A stretch of 64,000 nucleotides of DNA, from the NCBI GenBank assembly GCA_002104985.1, contig MCGO01000021.1, positions 372,001 to 436,000 on the forward strand, in the 5' to 3' direction. Position 1 is the stretch's first letter; each line of letters begins with the position of its first letter. This DNA comes from Rhizoclosmatium globosum (taxonomy: Eukaryota; Chytridiomycota; Chytridiomycetes; Chytridiales; Chytriomycetaceae). Below the pieces are notes generated by a model that ran no database searches, was not told the DNA's origin, and saw nothing but the letters and a program-made list of their open reading frames with translations. Shown here piece after piece: positions 1 to 10,947 of this stretch. The translations under genes were made by a program, and so were the position numbers.

Positions 1-383
1 CATCCAGAAGAATAAAGATCCAAGGTCTTCTTTGTCTTTGCCGATTGGAAGGAGTCTATTCGAGTTTGAGCAGTTAACATGAATGAGGCTGTCAAGGAAA
101 GGAACAGCGACCCCGCCCGCCATAGCTGGCAATGAAGCGGCAATCATTCAACAGCATCCAACAATAAACATGAATCAAGTTTAAGCAGTGACCAAATGAA
201 GATGGAAGCCAAAGGGGAGACAGCACATACCCCGCATGCATTTTACCAAGAGACTCCAAGTCCTTGTCGGACAGACCCGGCAGAGATTTCACCACAAAGT
301 TCTCTTGAGAAAGGGAATCTAGAAGAGAGAAGAGGGGCAGTTGAGTTGGAAGCTGTGGCAGTGAGTCACGCACCTCTCTTCAT
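1..383 (-). CDS. KEX1-like serine carboxypeptidase, 5' part only
   Basis: Only the N-terminal part is in the window; the gene runs off the left edge. I join exon 383-374, exon 318-231 and exon 55-1 across introns gtgcgt..tctag (55 bases) and gtatgt..aatag (175 bases). The product contains VKSLPGL, then a KMHAG/LPIG segment and GSLFFW, the order seen at the start of the mature domain of KEX1-type (carboxypeptidase D) S10 peptidases, which trim basic residues from peptides in the Golgi. The catalytic triad lies outside the window. Oddly, the only ATG found (383) gives MKRDSLSQ with no hydrophobic signal peptide, although the family is secretory; a missed upstream exon or a lost leader is possible. 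The start codon is 21 bases from that of the divergent ligase gene, so they must share a promoter region. Confidence 0.6.
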
Positions 384-404
384 TTGTTCCTACTTTTTTA
401 CTTG

Positions 405-3400
405 ATGCGGCGGCTCCAACGGCGGCGCCTCGTCCGCGATTCCTCGTCCGAATCCGAATCCGAGTCCTCCGAAACCGTCAAATCCGCGGCCGGTCCCGCA
501 TCGAAACCAAGTCAACAAACAACAACTTCAACCGAATCAACCGAATCAACACGACCAACGCGCACGTCGCTGCGCCTCAAACGAAATCAGCGATCGAAAA
601 CGCGCCAAATCATCGAACGCCAAGAACAAGAACGCAGGAAACGGAGGAAGCGCGTGCTCAACGACAGCGACTCAGACTCCGATTGTGACAGCGATCACGA
701 GGACGAGGACGACGACGAAGAAGAAGAAGAAGAAGATGACGACGATGAACAAGATGAAGACGACTTTATTGTGGACGACGACAACATCGACGAACTTCAA
801 CGCAACTCACACTCTCTTTCTCACAAATCATCTCTTGCAAATTCGGATTCGGCAACGATAACTTCCCGCCTCGCTCTCTGTCTTCACAAGGGCGATACCG
901 ATCAGTTTGCTGCTATTCTCGCAAAGACAGCTCCAAAATCCCTACTTTTCAAACACGTCTCCGAAAACAATAATAGATCACTCATTCACTCGGCTTGTGC
1001 TCACAATCTTCCTGATATCTTGAGTCTCTTGATTGATTCTTTACCTCAAAAGTCAACTTCCTTGACTTGTGCCTCCATATTCTCGTACCAAGATAATGAT
1101 GGTCTCACACCCCTTCACATTGCAACTGTATATTCGCTTCCGTGCTTGGAATTGATTCGAAATTGTTGTACGGATCCTGATGCTACTGATGCCCTCTTGT
1201 TGACTCAAGACAATGGCGGATGCACTCCACTTACTCGAGGAATTCTTGCCTCTGCGCCTTCTCAGAATATCTTGTTTCTGATTCAATGGCTCTACGATCT
1301 TGGCTTGAGTATCGTTGAATCTAAGTCTGATGCGGGGCAGGATGATGCGGATGATTCCATCCATGACAACTCTGTTTTCTTTTCAGCAGCGCGAATGGCC
1401 AGAGTAGATGTATTAAAGGCGGTCCGTCAAGTGTATGGAACAGATACATTGAGTTTTGGTTTATCGGAACGTTCAAAGACTGGTGCGACGTGAGTCGTTC
1501 TCTTTCACCTTTTCAGCCTTCTCACTTTACACTTTCAACACAATTTTTTAACAGCCCTCTACACTACGCTTGCGCTACGGCATTTGCTTTGCGTACTACA
1601 GCTGCTCTCGAAACTGTTGAGTACATTGTGAAACATTTGCAGGTCAACAAACTCGAACGAATCATTCAAGCTCGTGATAAAGTTGATGCAAAAACTAAAC
1701 TTGGTGGACGTACAGCGGCATTATTTGCGGTTGGATCGGAAGTTCCTTGGGCTGTCCAAGGGAAAAACCAAGAGGACAATGAAGACGATGAAGATGGGTT
1801 CGGCGTTGAGAAATCGTTTTTTGAAGACGAAGAAGGAAACACCAAAAATACAGATGAAAATGAAAGTGAAGATCAGGCTTGGAAAAAACAAATTCAAAAA
1901 GATGCAAATCTCTTGAAAGTCGTTACGTGTCTTCTGGATGCCGGGATTTCGTGTTGGAGCACTGAACAGGGATCTGGTTTGTAGGCTGAGTATTCCTCTC
2001 TCTATCAATCTCTGATTTTCATTTCAGAAACATCGCTTCTTCACCTTGCTGCATTACACGGACTTGAAGAAATAGTGAAACTATTGTTGAGTCGAAAAGT
2101 CCCACCAACCATAAAGGACAAGCTCCAATGGACGCCTCTGATTTATGCACACTATGGTGAATCTTGTGATCAAATTAGTGATGGATGTCTACTTGCGTTG
2201 CTTGAAGCAAAGCCACAACAACTGAGAGATCTGATGCAACTTATGAATGGAACGGGTCACGATAAAATCATTAAACGGTTAATGCGAAGCTTGGCAACGA
2301 AACCGAAAGCATACAAGGTTTGCTGTTGTCTTAGGTTTTACTGTTTCTAACCGGTTGTAAAACAAGTTTGTGAATGAATTCCTCCGTTCCAATGAAAGTC
2401 GTCGATACGATGTCATTGAATGGTTCGCCAGCTTTCCTGGTCTTTTGGACTATGAAAACAAACGGTCCTTGTTTGAACGGGCTTTGGATGGTGTTCTTCG
2501 CGGCGAGTGTCAGTTTTTACTAGTCCAGAAAGATGCGGAATTTCTGTCAGCGTATGAACATCCTCGCAACTACTTTCATACAAAGACAGTGATCCCCCAA
2601 TTATATCCGCTCGATTTAATGACTCTGTTGGGAGTGGGCCTGGAGTCACACGCGAGTTTTGGGATAACCTGAGCAACGATATGTTGAAGCCTGCCTATGG
2701 ACTTTTTGGATCTTTCAACTCAGACTTGTGTTCGACTGGCGCTACAAGCAACTCTTCGGACAGATACTTTTTTGCTCCAGACAGAGCACCCATTTCACCA
2801 GACATTCAAATACAACTTGAGGACGAAGAAGTGGATTCAATGACGTTGATGCGGTTCGCAGGCCAAATATGCGCCCTTGCAATCTTAAACACTCAACTTC
2901 TACCTGGACTAGAAACTCTATCACCGCACGTGTTTCGCCTGCTTGTTGAGGATACTATTCGGTTAGAATGGAGTGATTTTGAGACTTTGGACCAAGAGTT
3001 GTGGAAGAGTTGGGATTGGGTGATGAAAGCTGGAAAATCAGAGTTGAAGGCTGCTGAATTGACGTTTTCTTATGAATCGCGTAATCGAAAGGGACAAGTC
3101 CTGACAAAAGCATTTTCGGGATATGAAGGCACTGAAGTTGTTGACGTGAAGAATCGAGAAGAGTTTGTGAAGCTTGCAGCCAAGAACCATGTTCGACGAG
3201 TTCGTTTCAAGATTGTTGCTTTTCGAGAAGGTTAGTTTTCATCGTTTGTTGTGATGTGAGAGTTAAAGTACATTGTTAGGCTTCTGCTCCGTCATTCCAC
3301 GCAAGATATTGCGAATTCTTCAGCCAACTGATTTTGAGTTGATTCTATGTGGAATGCCAACCATCAACGTCCAAGAATGGCGCAGCGCCACAAAGTATAA

Positions 3401-3731
3401 TTCATACTCCCTTGACATTGACGTGACAACCACAAAGCATTCACTCCTAATAGACTGGTTCTGGTCTATCGTGCAACAAGACATGTCTGAACCCGATCGC
3501 GTTCTGCTACTCAAGTTCTCAACAGGAATGTCGCGGACACCTGCGGGAGGGTTCTTGAATGGGACATGGGCGTTTACGATTGGATTCACGGGTGCTTCGA
3601 GTACCAATTTGCCCACTTCCAGTACGTGTTTTAATTTGTTGAAGATTCCGAATTATGTATCGAGGGATCAGATGAGGGAGAAGTTGATGTTGGCTGTGAG
3701 GCATGGTGCGAGTGGGTTTGCGTTTTGTTGA
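405..3731 (+). CDS. HACE1: HACE1-like ankyrin-repeat HECT E3 ubiquitin ligase
   Basis: Five exons: 405-1489, 1555-1976, 2028-2317, 2367-3230 and 3280-3731, about 1,037 residues. A basic, Ser-rich start and a long Asp/Glu run (about codons 85-130) precede ankyrin-like repeats (DGLTPLHIA, TPLHYACA, TSLLHLAA, WTPLIYA). The HECT domain begins near GVTREFW and continues through MRFAGQ, CGMP and GGF to the catalytic cysteine in LPTSSTCFN near the C terminus. Order and detail match animal HACE1, which ubiquitinates active Rac1; the substrate here is unknown. The frame breaks near 2557 (TATGAACATC): one extra base there restores a continuous match to the start of HECT. A 39-base intron (gtatga..gacag) would also restore frame but would delete about a dozen expected residues. 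ATG 405 is the first in-frame start; the reading frame is open slightly upstream without an ATG. Confidence 0.85.
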
Positions 3732-3787
3732 TTATCTGTTGTTTAATGTATATAAACTTCTATTCCCTCTTTCACACCTACAAAAAA

Positions 3788-5736
3788 TTACGCATTCAAC
3801 TTCCAGAACAATCGCCAAGATTCCTCCGTGGTTCCTCTGAAACGAATCTTTTTCCCTTGACTCTCTGTTCCAATCTCCATACCCAAGAACCCCATGTACC
3901 AGCGTATATCCATCATTTCATTTGATGATTCTTCACGGGAAATTTGCATAGCTTCCATTCCAATCTCGATAGCCTCTCCATTTTCGAAACCATTAGACTC
4001 TCGGCCGTCTATCACATCCACCACTTCAGCAAGGATAGCTTTCATAATGTTCGAATATACTTTAGAAGTAGTTACTGAATCTCTCAGTTTGAGTACGCGT
4101 TTCATTCGCTCAAGCAAAATGTTGTTGTTGTAGTTCTCCAATCCTGCCAACGTAGCCCATACAGGTTCCATTCGGCAAGAAACGAACCAAAACACAATAA
4201 AAGCTTCGAGAACATGATATATACCTCCGTGTAAGTTGAATAAACGAGCAGGAACCAGTGATTGCCCTTTCTCCATTTTCCCAAAATACAAATACAGGGA
4301 AGTAATTCTCCAAGCAGATTCGTAGCATCGATGAATTGCATTGATTATGATTGCCTGGTTAGTATCACTAATATAGGTGGGTCTACAAGAAGGGAGCGCG
4401 GCCAAAAACATAATTGGTCGGTAAAAGACCGATACGCTTGAGTGAAATAACAAATTGATCGGAACTAAGAATTGTTGCAGCTCAAAGATTTGCTGAAGGA
4501 ATTGTTCCTCTTCCATTGAAGTAATTGTTGTTGGTTGCTCAAAATGGAGGAGGTATATGCCAGGTACACTTTCACGGTATGAAGAGAATACACTCAATAA
4601 ATTTCCGCTTATTGCTGCGTTCAAAAGATTAGTTATGGAAGATGGAGGCTGGATGTAATGACGTTTTGTGATTCCAATCACATTTTCCAAACCCGCACGC
4701 CATTTCACTTCTTCAGACAATTCCAAAAATACCGGTGCTGGATCATAAACCTGACTTGGGGTCTTCACTCTATCTCCGAATAGTGGAAACAGCTGTTGTT
4801 CATCATTGATGGACAGTTCATAACAGTAATCTAACAAGAGAAGCCAGAAAATCCTACGTCTTTCTTCTTTTTCACGACGAGAAAGATGAGCACATTGAGG
4901 CAAATCGTCTGGGTCAATATCCATTTGAAGTTCAAGAAGCATGTTCAAGGAATTGTGTTTGAAGTTTGAATGCGCCAAATCCTGTTGCATTATTAGAACA
5001 GTCTAAAACAGTACTTCTTACTTATGGCTTGATTTGATAGTCCAAAATAAGTATAAACAGTTTCGGCAGATGGAATTATCGGAAAACGGAAGGTACACTT
5101 CCTCGCCCTATTGAAAATGACAATTTGAGTCGCTATCGGTAGGACACCATCCCGCATTGTCATGCAAACGAATACAAGGCTGTCAAGAATTAGAAGCTTA
5201 AAAATAAAGCAAGGGAATAGTACCGTATGAGTGGCGATTTGTGGAAGTAGTTTGTAAGAAAAGCTTCTGCGTCAAACCATGTACTGCGAGGCAATACAGT
5301 TCCGTTTTCAGTGAAAAAATTGAAAATTGGCAGCCACTCTTCAAACTTAGGAAGCAGGTCTGGATCCTCCAAGTCCCGATGATTGGATCCAAACATTGCC
5401 AGCGGTTCTTGGAAAACCTTCAAGTACCGTTCCAAAAGAGTGGATGATGGTAGGGATGATTGGCTATCCCCAACTTCATTAAATAGCGCAGGAATGTTTG
5501 AGACAATAGCCGAACTTGGAATCTCAGCAGGATTTCCAACGCTATTGATACTGCCAAGTTTAGACTCCGTTTGAATAAGAATGGTACGCTTACGCTGGTT
5601 GATTGAGATAAACACACCGAACTCCCTTGACTTTACAACTCAGACAGCCCCCTCTTTCCTTTGAGCAACCCTTCCGATGTTTTCTACATTCTTGACAACT
5701 CAAAGCTTTCGACCGTTTCGTTCCGTCCGCATACAT
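3788..5736 (-). CDS. Zn(II)2Cys6 fungal transcription factor (copy TF3), probably frameshifted
   Basis: Exons 5736-5594, 5550-5224, 5179-5022 and 4981-3788. Exon 1 encodes MYADGTKRSK followed by a Zn2Cys6 cluster (CQECRKHRKGC, then CLSCKVKGVRC). The rest resembles the middle homology region of fungal binuclear-cluster regulators: an EDPDLLP segment, KSPLIR, DIDPDDLPQ and REKEERRRIFW, ending in the family tail EESWRLFWKLNA. Expected role: a nuclear DNA-binding regulator; the target is unknown. Its closest relative is the next gene (6134-8054), with the same 143-base first exon. Compared with that copy, 11 bases are missing at the start of the last exon (about 4925-4965). This shifts the frame, and I found no splice pattern that repairs it. 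A start at 5817 is also possible. The last exon alone leaves a clean 400-codon frame. Confidence 0.75.
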
Positions 5737-5869
5737 TGGAAAAGTGGACTTTGAGATTTGAATGTTTTCTTCATTTGAATGAGGAGATCTGTTCTTCAGT
5801 GAATGCAGCAGCCACAACTTATCTTGGTCCGATCTCCAAAAACTTCACTCAATTTATTCATCCTTTGTG

Positions 5870-5985
5870 TCCACGTCACAAACACGACAGCCTGATTCAA
5901 TCATTCAGCCAGTACTTCCTTCAGGGTCTCCGTGTCCTTGCTCAATAACGGCCATCAATAGCATCCGTACCAAAACACACAATTT
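5870..5985 (-). pseudogene. Relic of a transcription factor gene fragment
   Basis: About 115 bases strongly resemble, at DNA level, part of the last exon of the transcription factor gene at 8674-10567 (its bases about 8970-9080). Shared stretches include acagcctgattca, cagccagtacttcc/cagccagcacttcc and cggccatcaa/cggccaccaa, on the same strand. Indels break the reading frame and neither side of the parent gene is present. It lies between the start of TF3 and the end of TF4. I read it as debris from a duplicated or deleted family member. The rest of the 5818-6133 gap shows nothing I can support. Confidence 0.6.
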
Positions 5986-6133
5986 GTTCCATCCGCATAC
6001 GTCGCCGCCAGATATGATCAGGATTCATTTTTGTTCACCTGATATTGATTTCATTTGCATCCAACTTATTAAAATAAATTGACAGACTATAATTGATTCA
6101 ACTTGTTGACAACATATCAAATTAACACCAACA

Positions 6134-8054
6134 CTATGCATTCAACTTCCAAAATAATCGCCAAGATTCCTCTGTGGTGCCTCTGAAACGAATCTTTTTC
6201 CCTTGACTAAAAGCTCCTACTTCCATACCCAAGAAACCCATAAACCAGCGCATATCAACAATTTCACTTGGAGCTTGGTCACGAGAGATTCCCATAGCTT
6301 CCATTCCAACCTCAATAGACTCTGCATCGTTGAGATTAGTAGATTTTCCCTCTCTAACCTTGTCAACAACTTCTGCAAGCATAGCTTTCATAATGCTTGA
6401 GTACGGTTCAGAAGAGCTTACTGAATCTCTAATTTCAAGAACGTCCTTCATTCGCTCAAGTAATGCGATATTGTTGTAATTTTCCAATCCAGCCAAAGTT
6501 GCCCAAACAGGTTCCATACGGCAAGTAACAAACCAAAATACGATATAAGCTTCTAGAACGTGGTACAATCCGCCGTGTAAGTTGAATAAACGAGAAGGCA
6601 CTTTCGATTGCTTCTTCCCCATCTTCGCAAAAAACAAGTACAGCGAAGAGATTCTCCATGCAGATTCCCAACATTTATCAATTGCGTTGATTATGATTGC
6701 TTGTTCGGCATTGCTACAGTACGCAGGTCTGCAAGATGGGAGGTACGAGAGGAACATAATTGGTCGGTGGAAGACAGATGTGCTTGAATGAAATAATAGA
6801 TTAACTGGGACCAAGAATTGTTGTAACTTGACGATTTGATTGAGTAGCTTCTCTTCCTCTAGTACTGTCATTGCCGATGGGTGGTCAAACTCCAGAAGGT
6901 ATATTCCAGGTACACCTTCATGAGTCGAAGTAACCACGTTCCATAAAGGTCCAACTTTTGAATTCAAAATATCGTGGATGGAAGATGGAGGGCGAATGAA
7001 ATGTCGTTTGGTGATTCCAATCAGATTTTCCAAACCAGCTCTCCATTTGACTTCTTCAGACAATTCAAGAAATACTGGCGCTGGATCATAAACTTGACTT
7101 GGAGCCTTCACTCTGTCTCCAAGAAGTGGAAACAGTGGCTGTTCATCATTGATAGAAAGTTCATAACAGTAATCCAACAGAAGAATCCAGAATATTCTTC
7201 GTCTTTCTTCTTTCTCACGGCTGGAAAGATGTGCACATTGAGGCAAATCATCAGGGTCAATGTCCATCTGAAGTTCGAGAACTAAATCTAACGCTACTTT
7301 CAAAAATTGTCCTTGGAGATTGATTGCTCCAAATCCTGTGGTTATGTTAGACTAATTCAATACATACTTTTCCCTTACTTAAAGCTTGAGTAGAAATTGC
7401 GAAGTAGGCAAAGGCGGTTTCCACCGAAGGTATTACTGGACAACGGAAAACAGATTTTCTTGTCCTATTAAATACCGCGATCAGAGACGCTTCGTCATTA
7501 AGACCGTCTTTTAATGACATGCAAAAGAAGACCAATCGCACAAGTGGAGATTTACGAAAGTAGTTTGTTAATAAGGCGTCCGCATCAATGAAAGAACAGC
7601 GAGGCGAAGTCGAACCGTCCCGAGTATAGAAATTGAAAACAGAAAGCCACTCTTCCATTGTCGGGAGTAGGTCTGGATCCTCTATTTCCCAATGGTTTGT
7701 CTCAAATACAGTTAGTGGCTCTTGAAGAGCATTCAAGTAAGTTTCCAAAAGTGAGGAGTGTTGGCTAATGGTTGGTCTATCTTGATACGTGCCAAGAGAA
7801 AAGGAGATGCCAGTAACCGCAGCCGAATCGTTGGTGACAGGGTTTACAATATGGCTGACATTGCTTTGCATAGTTCAGAGTCTTTGAAAACGAGTATGAT
7901 ACTGTACTTACGACACTTGCTTAAGGTAGACGCATGGGACTCCTTTCGCCTTGCAACTCAGGCAGCCCCCTCTTTCCTTTGAGCAACCCTTCTTGTGCCG
8001 TCTACATTCTTCGCAACTCAAAGCTTTCGATTGTTTCGTTCCATTTGCGTACAT
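6134..8054 (-). CDS. Zn(II)2Cys6 fungal transcription factor (copy TF4), intact
   Basis: Exons 8054-7912, 7854-7379 and 7335-6134 give 606 residues without breaks. The exon 2 acceptor could be either of two nearby AGs in the same phase. The N terminus MYANGTKQSK leads into a Zn2Cys6 cluster (CEECRRHKKGC, CLSCKAKGVPC). Then follow EDPDLLPTMEEW, KSPLVR, ELQMDIDPDDLPQ, REKEERRRIFW and the C-terminal signature TEESWRLFWKLNA. The middle part corresponds to the fungal transcription factor regulatory domain. This is the best-preserved zinc-cluster member of the local family and a good reference for judging lesions in the others. Binding site and target genes cannot be told from sequence. Confidence 0.85.
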
Positions 8055-8256
8055 TGTGGCCAGATTTAATCAATTTTTCTTCAAGCAAGACTTCATTTTT
8101 TGTTCATTCTCTTTTCCACACACTATATTCATGTCCTTTGTGTTTTTTCCCTCAGTTGTTGACATGAATTTATATTACTACAGGGGGTTAAAGCTGAGCC
8201 TTGAAGACATTGTTGACAGGAAACAAGTTCGCAGAATATCAGAAATAACACCCAAA

Positions 8257-8600
8257 AATTATGCATTAATTCCAAAACAATCTCCAAGATTCTTCTGTTG
8301 TACCTAACGAATCATATTCCTTCTTTCATCGGCATCTCTTTCTTCCATGCCTACGCATATCTATCAATTCATTTGACTCTTGTCCACGAGCAATTTGCAT
8401 AGCTTCCGTTCCAACCTCAATGGCTTCAACATCGTTCAAGTTGAGACTTGTAGATTTTTGGCCTGTGAGTTCCTGCGACACTTCAGCAAGAATAGCTTTC
8501 ATTGTAATTGAACATTACTGATTCTCTAATTACGAGCATGCGTTTCATTTGATCCAACAACACAATTTTCTCGTTCCAACCAAAGACTATGGAGGACATC
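8257..8600 (-). pseudogene. Truncated, decayed C-terminal copy of a transcription factor gene
   Basis: This stretch aligns base by base with the 3' end of TF4 (6134-6470): atgcatt..ccaaaacaatc, ccaagattc, gaatc, then tccgttccaacctcaat and agaatagctttcat. It carries several indels and lacks the first two-thirds of the gene, including the zinc cluster. It sits between TF4 and the zinc-less paralogue, in the same orientation, as expected for a tandem duplicate that has been eroded. The neighbouring bases 8055-8256 and 8601-8673 hold no gene I can support. Confidence 0.7.
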
Positions 8601-8673
8601 TAACGAAATAAAAGGTTGTCGTCAAAGTATCATAAAAACGATGATATTTATCACATATATACAAATTATTATC

Positions 8674-10567
8674 TCATGAATTCAGCTTCCAAAAGAGTTT
8701 CCAACTCTCTTCACTTCTCCCCTTCCATCTAAGCCCTCCTCCAACCTCCATTCCCAGCAACCCCAGAAAACAGTACGGATCCTTTGTTTCATACTCAGTT
8801 ACATTGTCTCCAAGAGACATAACAGTCATACCCAACTCCATTTCCTGCAAAGCCGTTTCCATACTCGACGACCGCCCATCCCTCAAAACGCGATTGATTT
8901 CATCCTCCATAGACTCCATACACCGAACCAGCGGCTTCATAGTCCCTGCAAACGACCCTTCCTCCGTTTCAATCCGCTTCACAAACGCAACAGCCTGATT
9001 CAGCCGTTCAGCCAGCACTTCCTTCCCCGCATCTCCTTGCTCGATAAACGGCCACCAAATCGCATCCATTCGACACAGAATGAACCAAAACACGCAGAAG
9101 GATTCAAATAACGCATATGTGACGTGGAAATCAGGGCTGAAGTAAGAGCGTTGCGATTCTTCGAGTAAATGGCGGCTGGATCCTTCGGACACGTCTAAAA
9201 AGAAGCAGAAGAGACATAGGATTCGGTGAGATGCTTGTAAGGTTTGATTGATTGCTGAAGTAAGGATCATGTGGTTTTCTGGAGTCAAGTACATTGGTTT
9301 GCAGGATTTGGAAGATGCGAGAAAGAGTTTTGGGCGGTGGAGGGCGGCGACGCTTGCTTCAAGATATAGATTTAGGTTTGCAGCGTCGCTGACTTCGTCT
9401 AATCCGAGTTCTTGTAGTTGGGAAATCAAGCGGACATAGTCTTCTCTTGAAATGCAGTCATATGATTTGGAGTAGAGACGGAATGCGGGAGGTATTCGAG
9501 AATGCACGGATATAAGATTGATATTTGTTTCGATTTCGGATTGGGAGACAAAGAGAGCGGCGATGGAAGGCGGTGGGACTGAATGAAGTCGTTTTATCCG
9601 CCAGAGTAATGAACACACTTGACAATCCCATTCTACTAACGGGGCACGTGCAAATATAAGTTGAGTCTCTGTCGCAAATGCATTTGGAGGTTTCATTTTC
9701 CTTGCGGTGATCTCAAAATCAACATCTTCGGGAGAAACGGCTTGTTCCCAACAGAAGCTCCAGTATGACGCCCAAAATGCTCTCCGTCGACCTTCTTTTT
9801 CCCGTTGAGTGAGCTGTAGAGCGGCAAGGTTTGGGGAATCATCGGGATCAATGTCTAGTTGTAGTTCCTTGATCATTTGAAGGGAAGAGAGTAAAAACTT
9901 TCGACCTATGGACGGTTGTCCTTTCCCTTGTTTTCGATCATTAGTAAAGTGACATATTCCGCTGTGATTCCTTACATAATGCGAACAAATACAAGAAATA
10001 GAAGGCTTGTACAGTTTCAATTGTGGGATGTTCATGGCATGATCTCATTATAGCTTTCCGTGCCCGCTTGTAGTAAACGATTGTTTGCTTCTCGGGTAAC
10101 TTCAGATTGTGTGCGGCAATGGCAGCAGAGATCAGCCTGAAATCACAGACAATTCAGTAACTTCAGTTTAAGAAATACACAAAAGAAAAGACATAATAAT
10201 ATACAAACCTCAAGGCCGGTGACTTGTGTGAAAAGTTCCGCAGCAGATCGTCAGCATCAATTGAAAACTTGGGGCCAACATTGGCCAACCGTCCATTCTT
10301 TGTGGCATGCTTCACGACCAGCCACCAGTCATCCATTGAGCAGATGAGATCAATGTCTTCCAAGTTCCAGTCAGACTTCATTTCGGTCAAGGAGAGCGGA
10401 GTTTGTTCCATGGCCTCAATGATGCGATCCAGAGGCTCTTCCGGTCTGCTGCTCAGGCCATCGCTTGCATCGGAGCTTGAAAGTGAGAAGGGTGGCGAGG
10501 ACATTGATGTGGCCGTCGGCGATTTGCCTGGAGTCGGGAGAAGATTTCGGGGCTGGCTTCTTTGCAT
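8674..10567 (-). CDS. Transcription factor paralogue lacking a zinc cluster (TF5)
   Basis: Exons 10567-10209, 10136-9976 and 9926-8674 give 590 residues in one clean frame. The protein shares with its neighbours the segments EDIDLICSMDDW, KSPALR, ELQLDIDPDD, REKEGRRRAFW and the tail SEESWKLFWKLNS. The N terminus is a Ser/Pro-rich stretch (MQRSQPRNLLPTPGK). No Cys-rich cluster occurs in it, nor in the open frame that continues upstream to about 10924 with alternative ATGs at 10801 and 10750. I chose 10567 because the bases before it look like a pyrimidine-rich leader. Without a DNA-binding domain it may act through partners, for example as a modulator of the zinc-cluster copies; that is inference. 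It diverges from EME1. Confidence 0.8.
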
Positions 10568-10947
10568 TTTGGAGATTGTCTGAGATTGTGGTGGTGGGAA
10601 GAAAAACAGGTTTAAATAACTCACTAATGAATCCTGGATTGTAGACGAGAGTAGCCCGTTGAAGCTTGTGTGTGTTTTAATAGGAGTGTTAGAAAAGAAA
10701 GGATTTCCAAACAAAAGGATGCTTTCGGGGATGGATGATGTTGATGCCGCCATCGAGGAGGTGCGGATGGTTGTGCCTTTTGACGTGTCAGTGAGCGACA
10801 TTCGACTTGACTTGGGCGTGTCTGGTTCGGCGGAGGCAACAATCAATCGATGGTTTGACGGGCTCTTTCTCGAGGTTGGTCGGTGCTTTAAACCAGCTTT
10901 AAACGCCTTGCTCCAGCTGCTCAATCAAGTCGATCTAATCTAATTAA

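Noticed and set aside
2550..2590. A 39-base intron in the HACE1-like gene
   Set aside because: It restores frame but removes about a dozen residues expected at the start of HECT; one missing base near 2557 fits better. I cannot exclude it.
10624..10943. Plus-strand open frame upstream of EME1 with several Met codons
   Set aside because: It cannot be spliced in phase to the EME1 frame, has no recognisable motif, and lies opposite the 5' region of TF5. A start at 10948 with one added base explains EME1 better.
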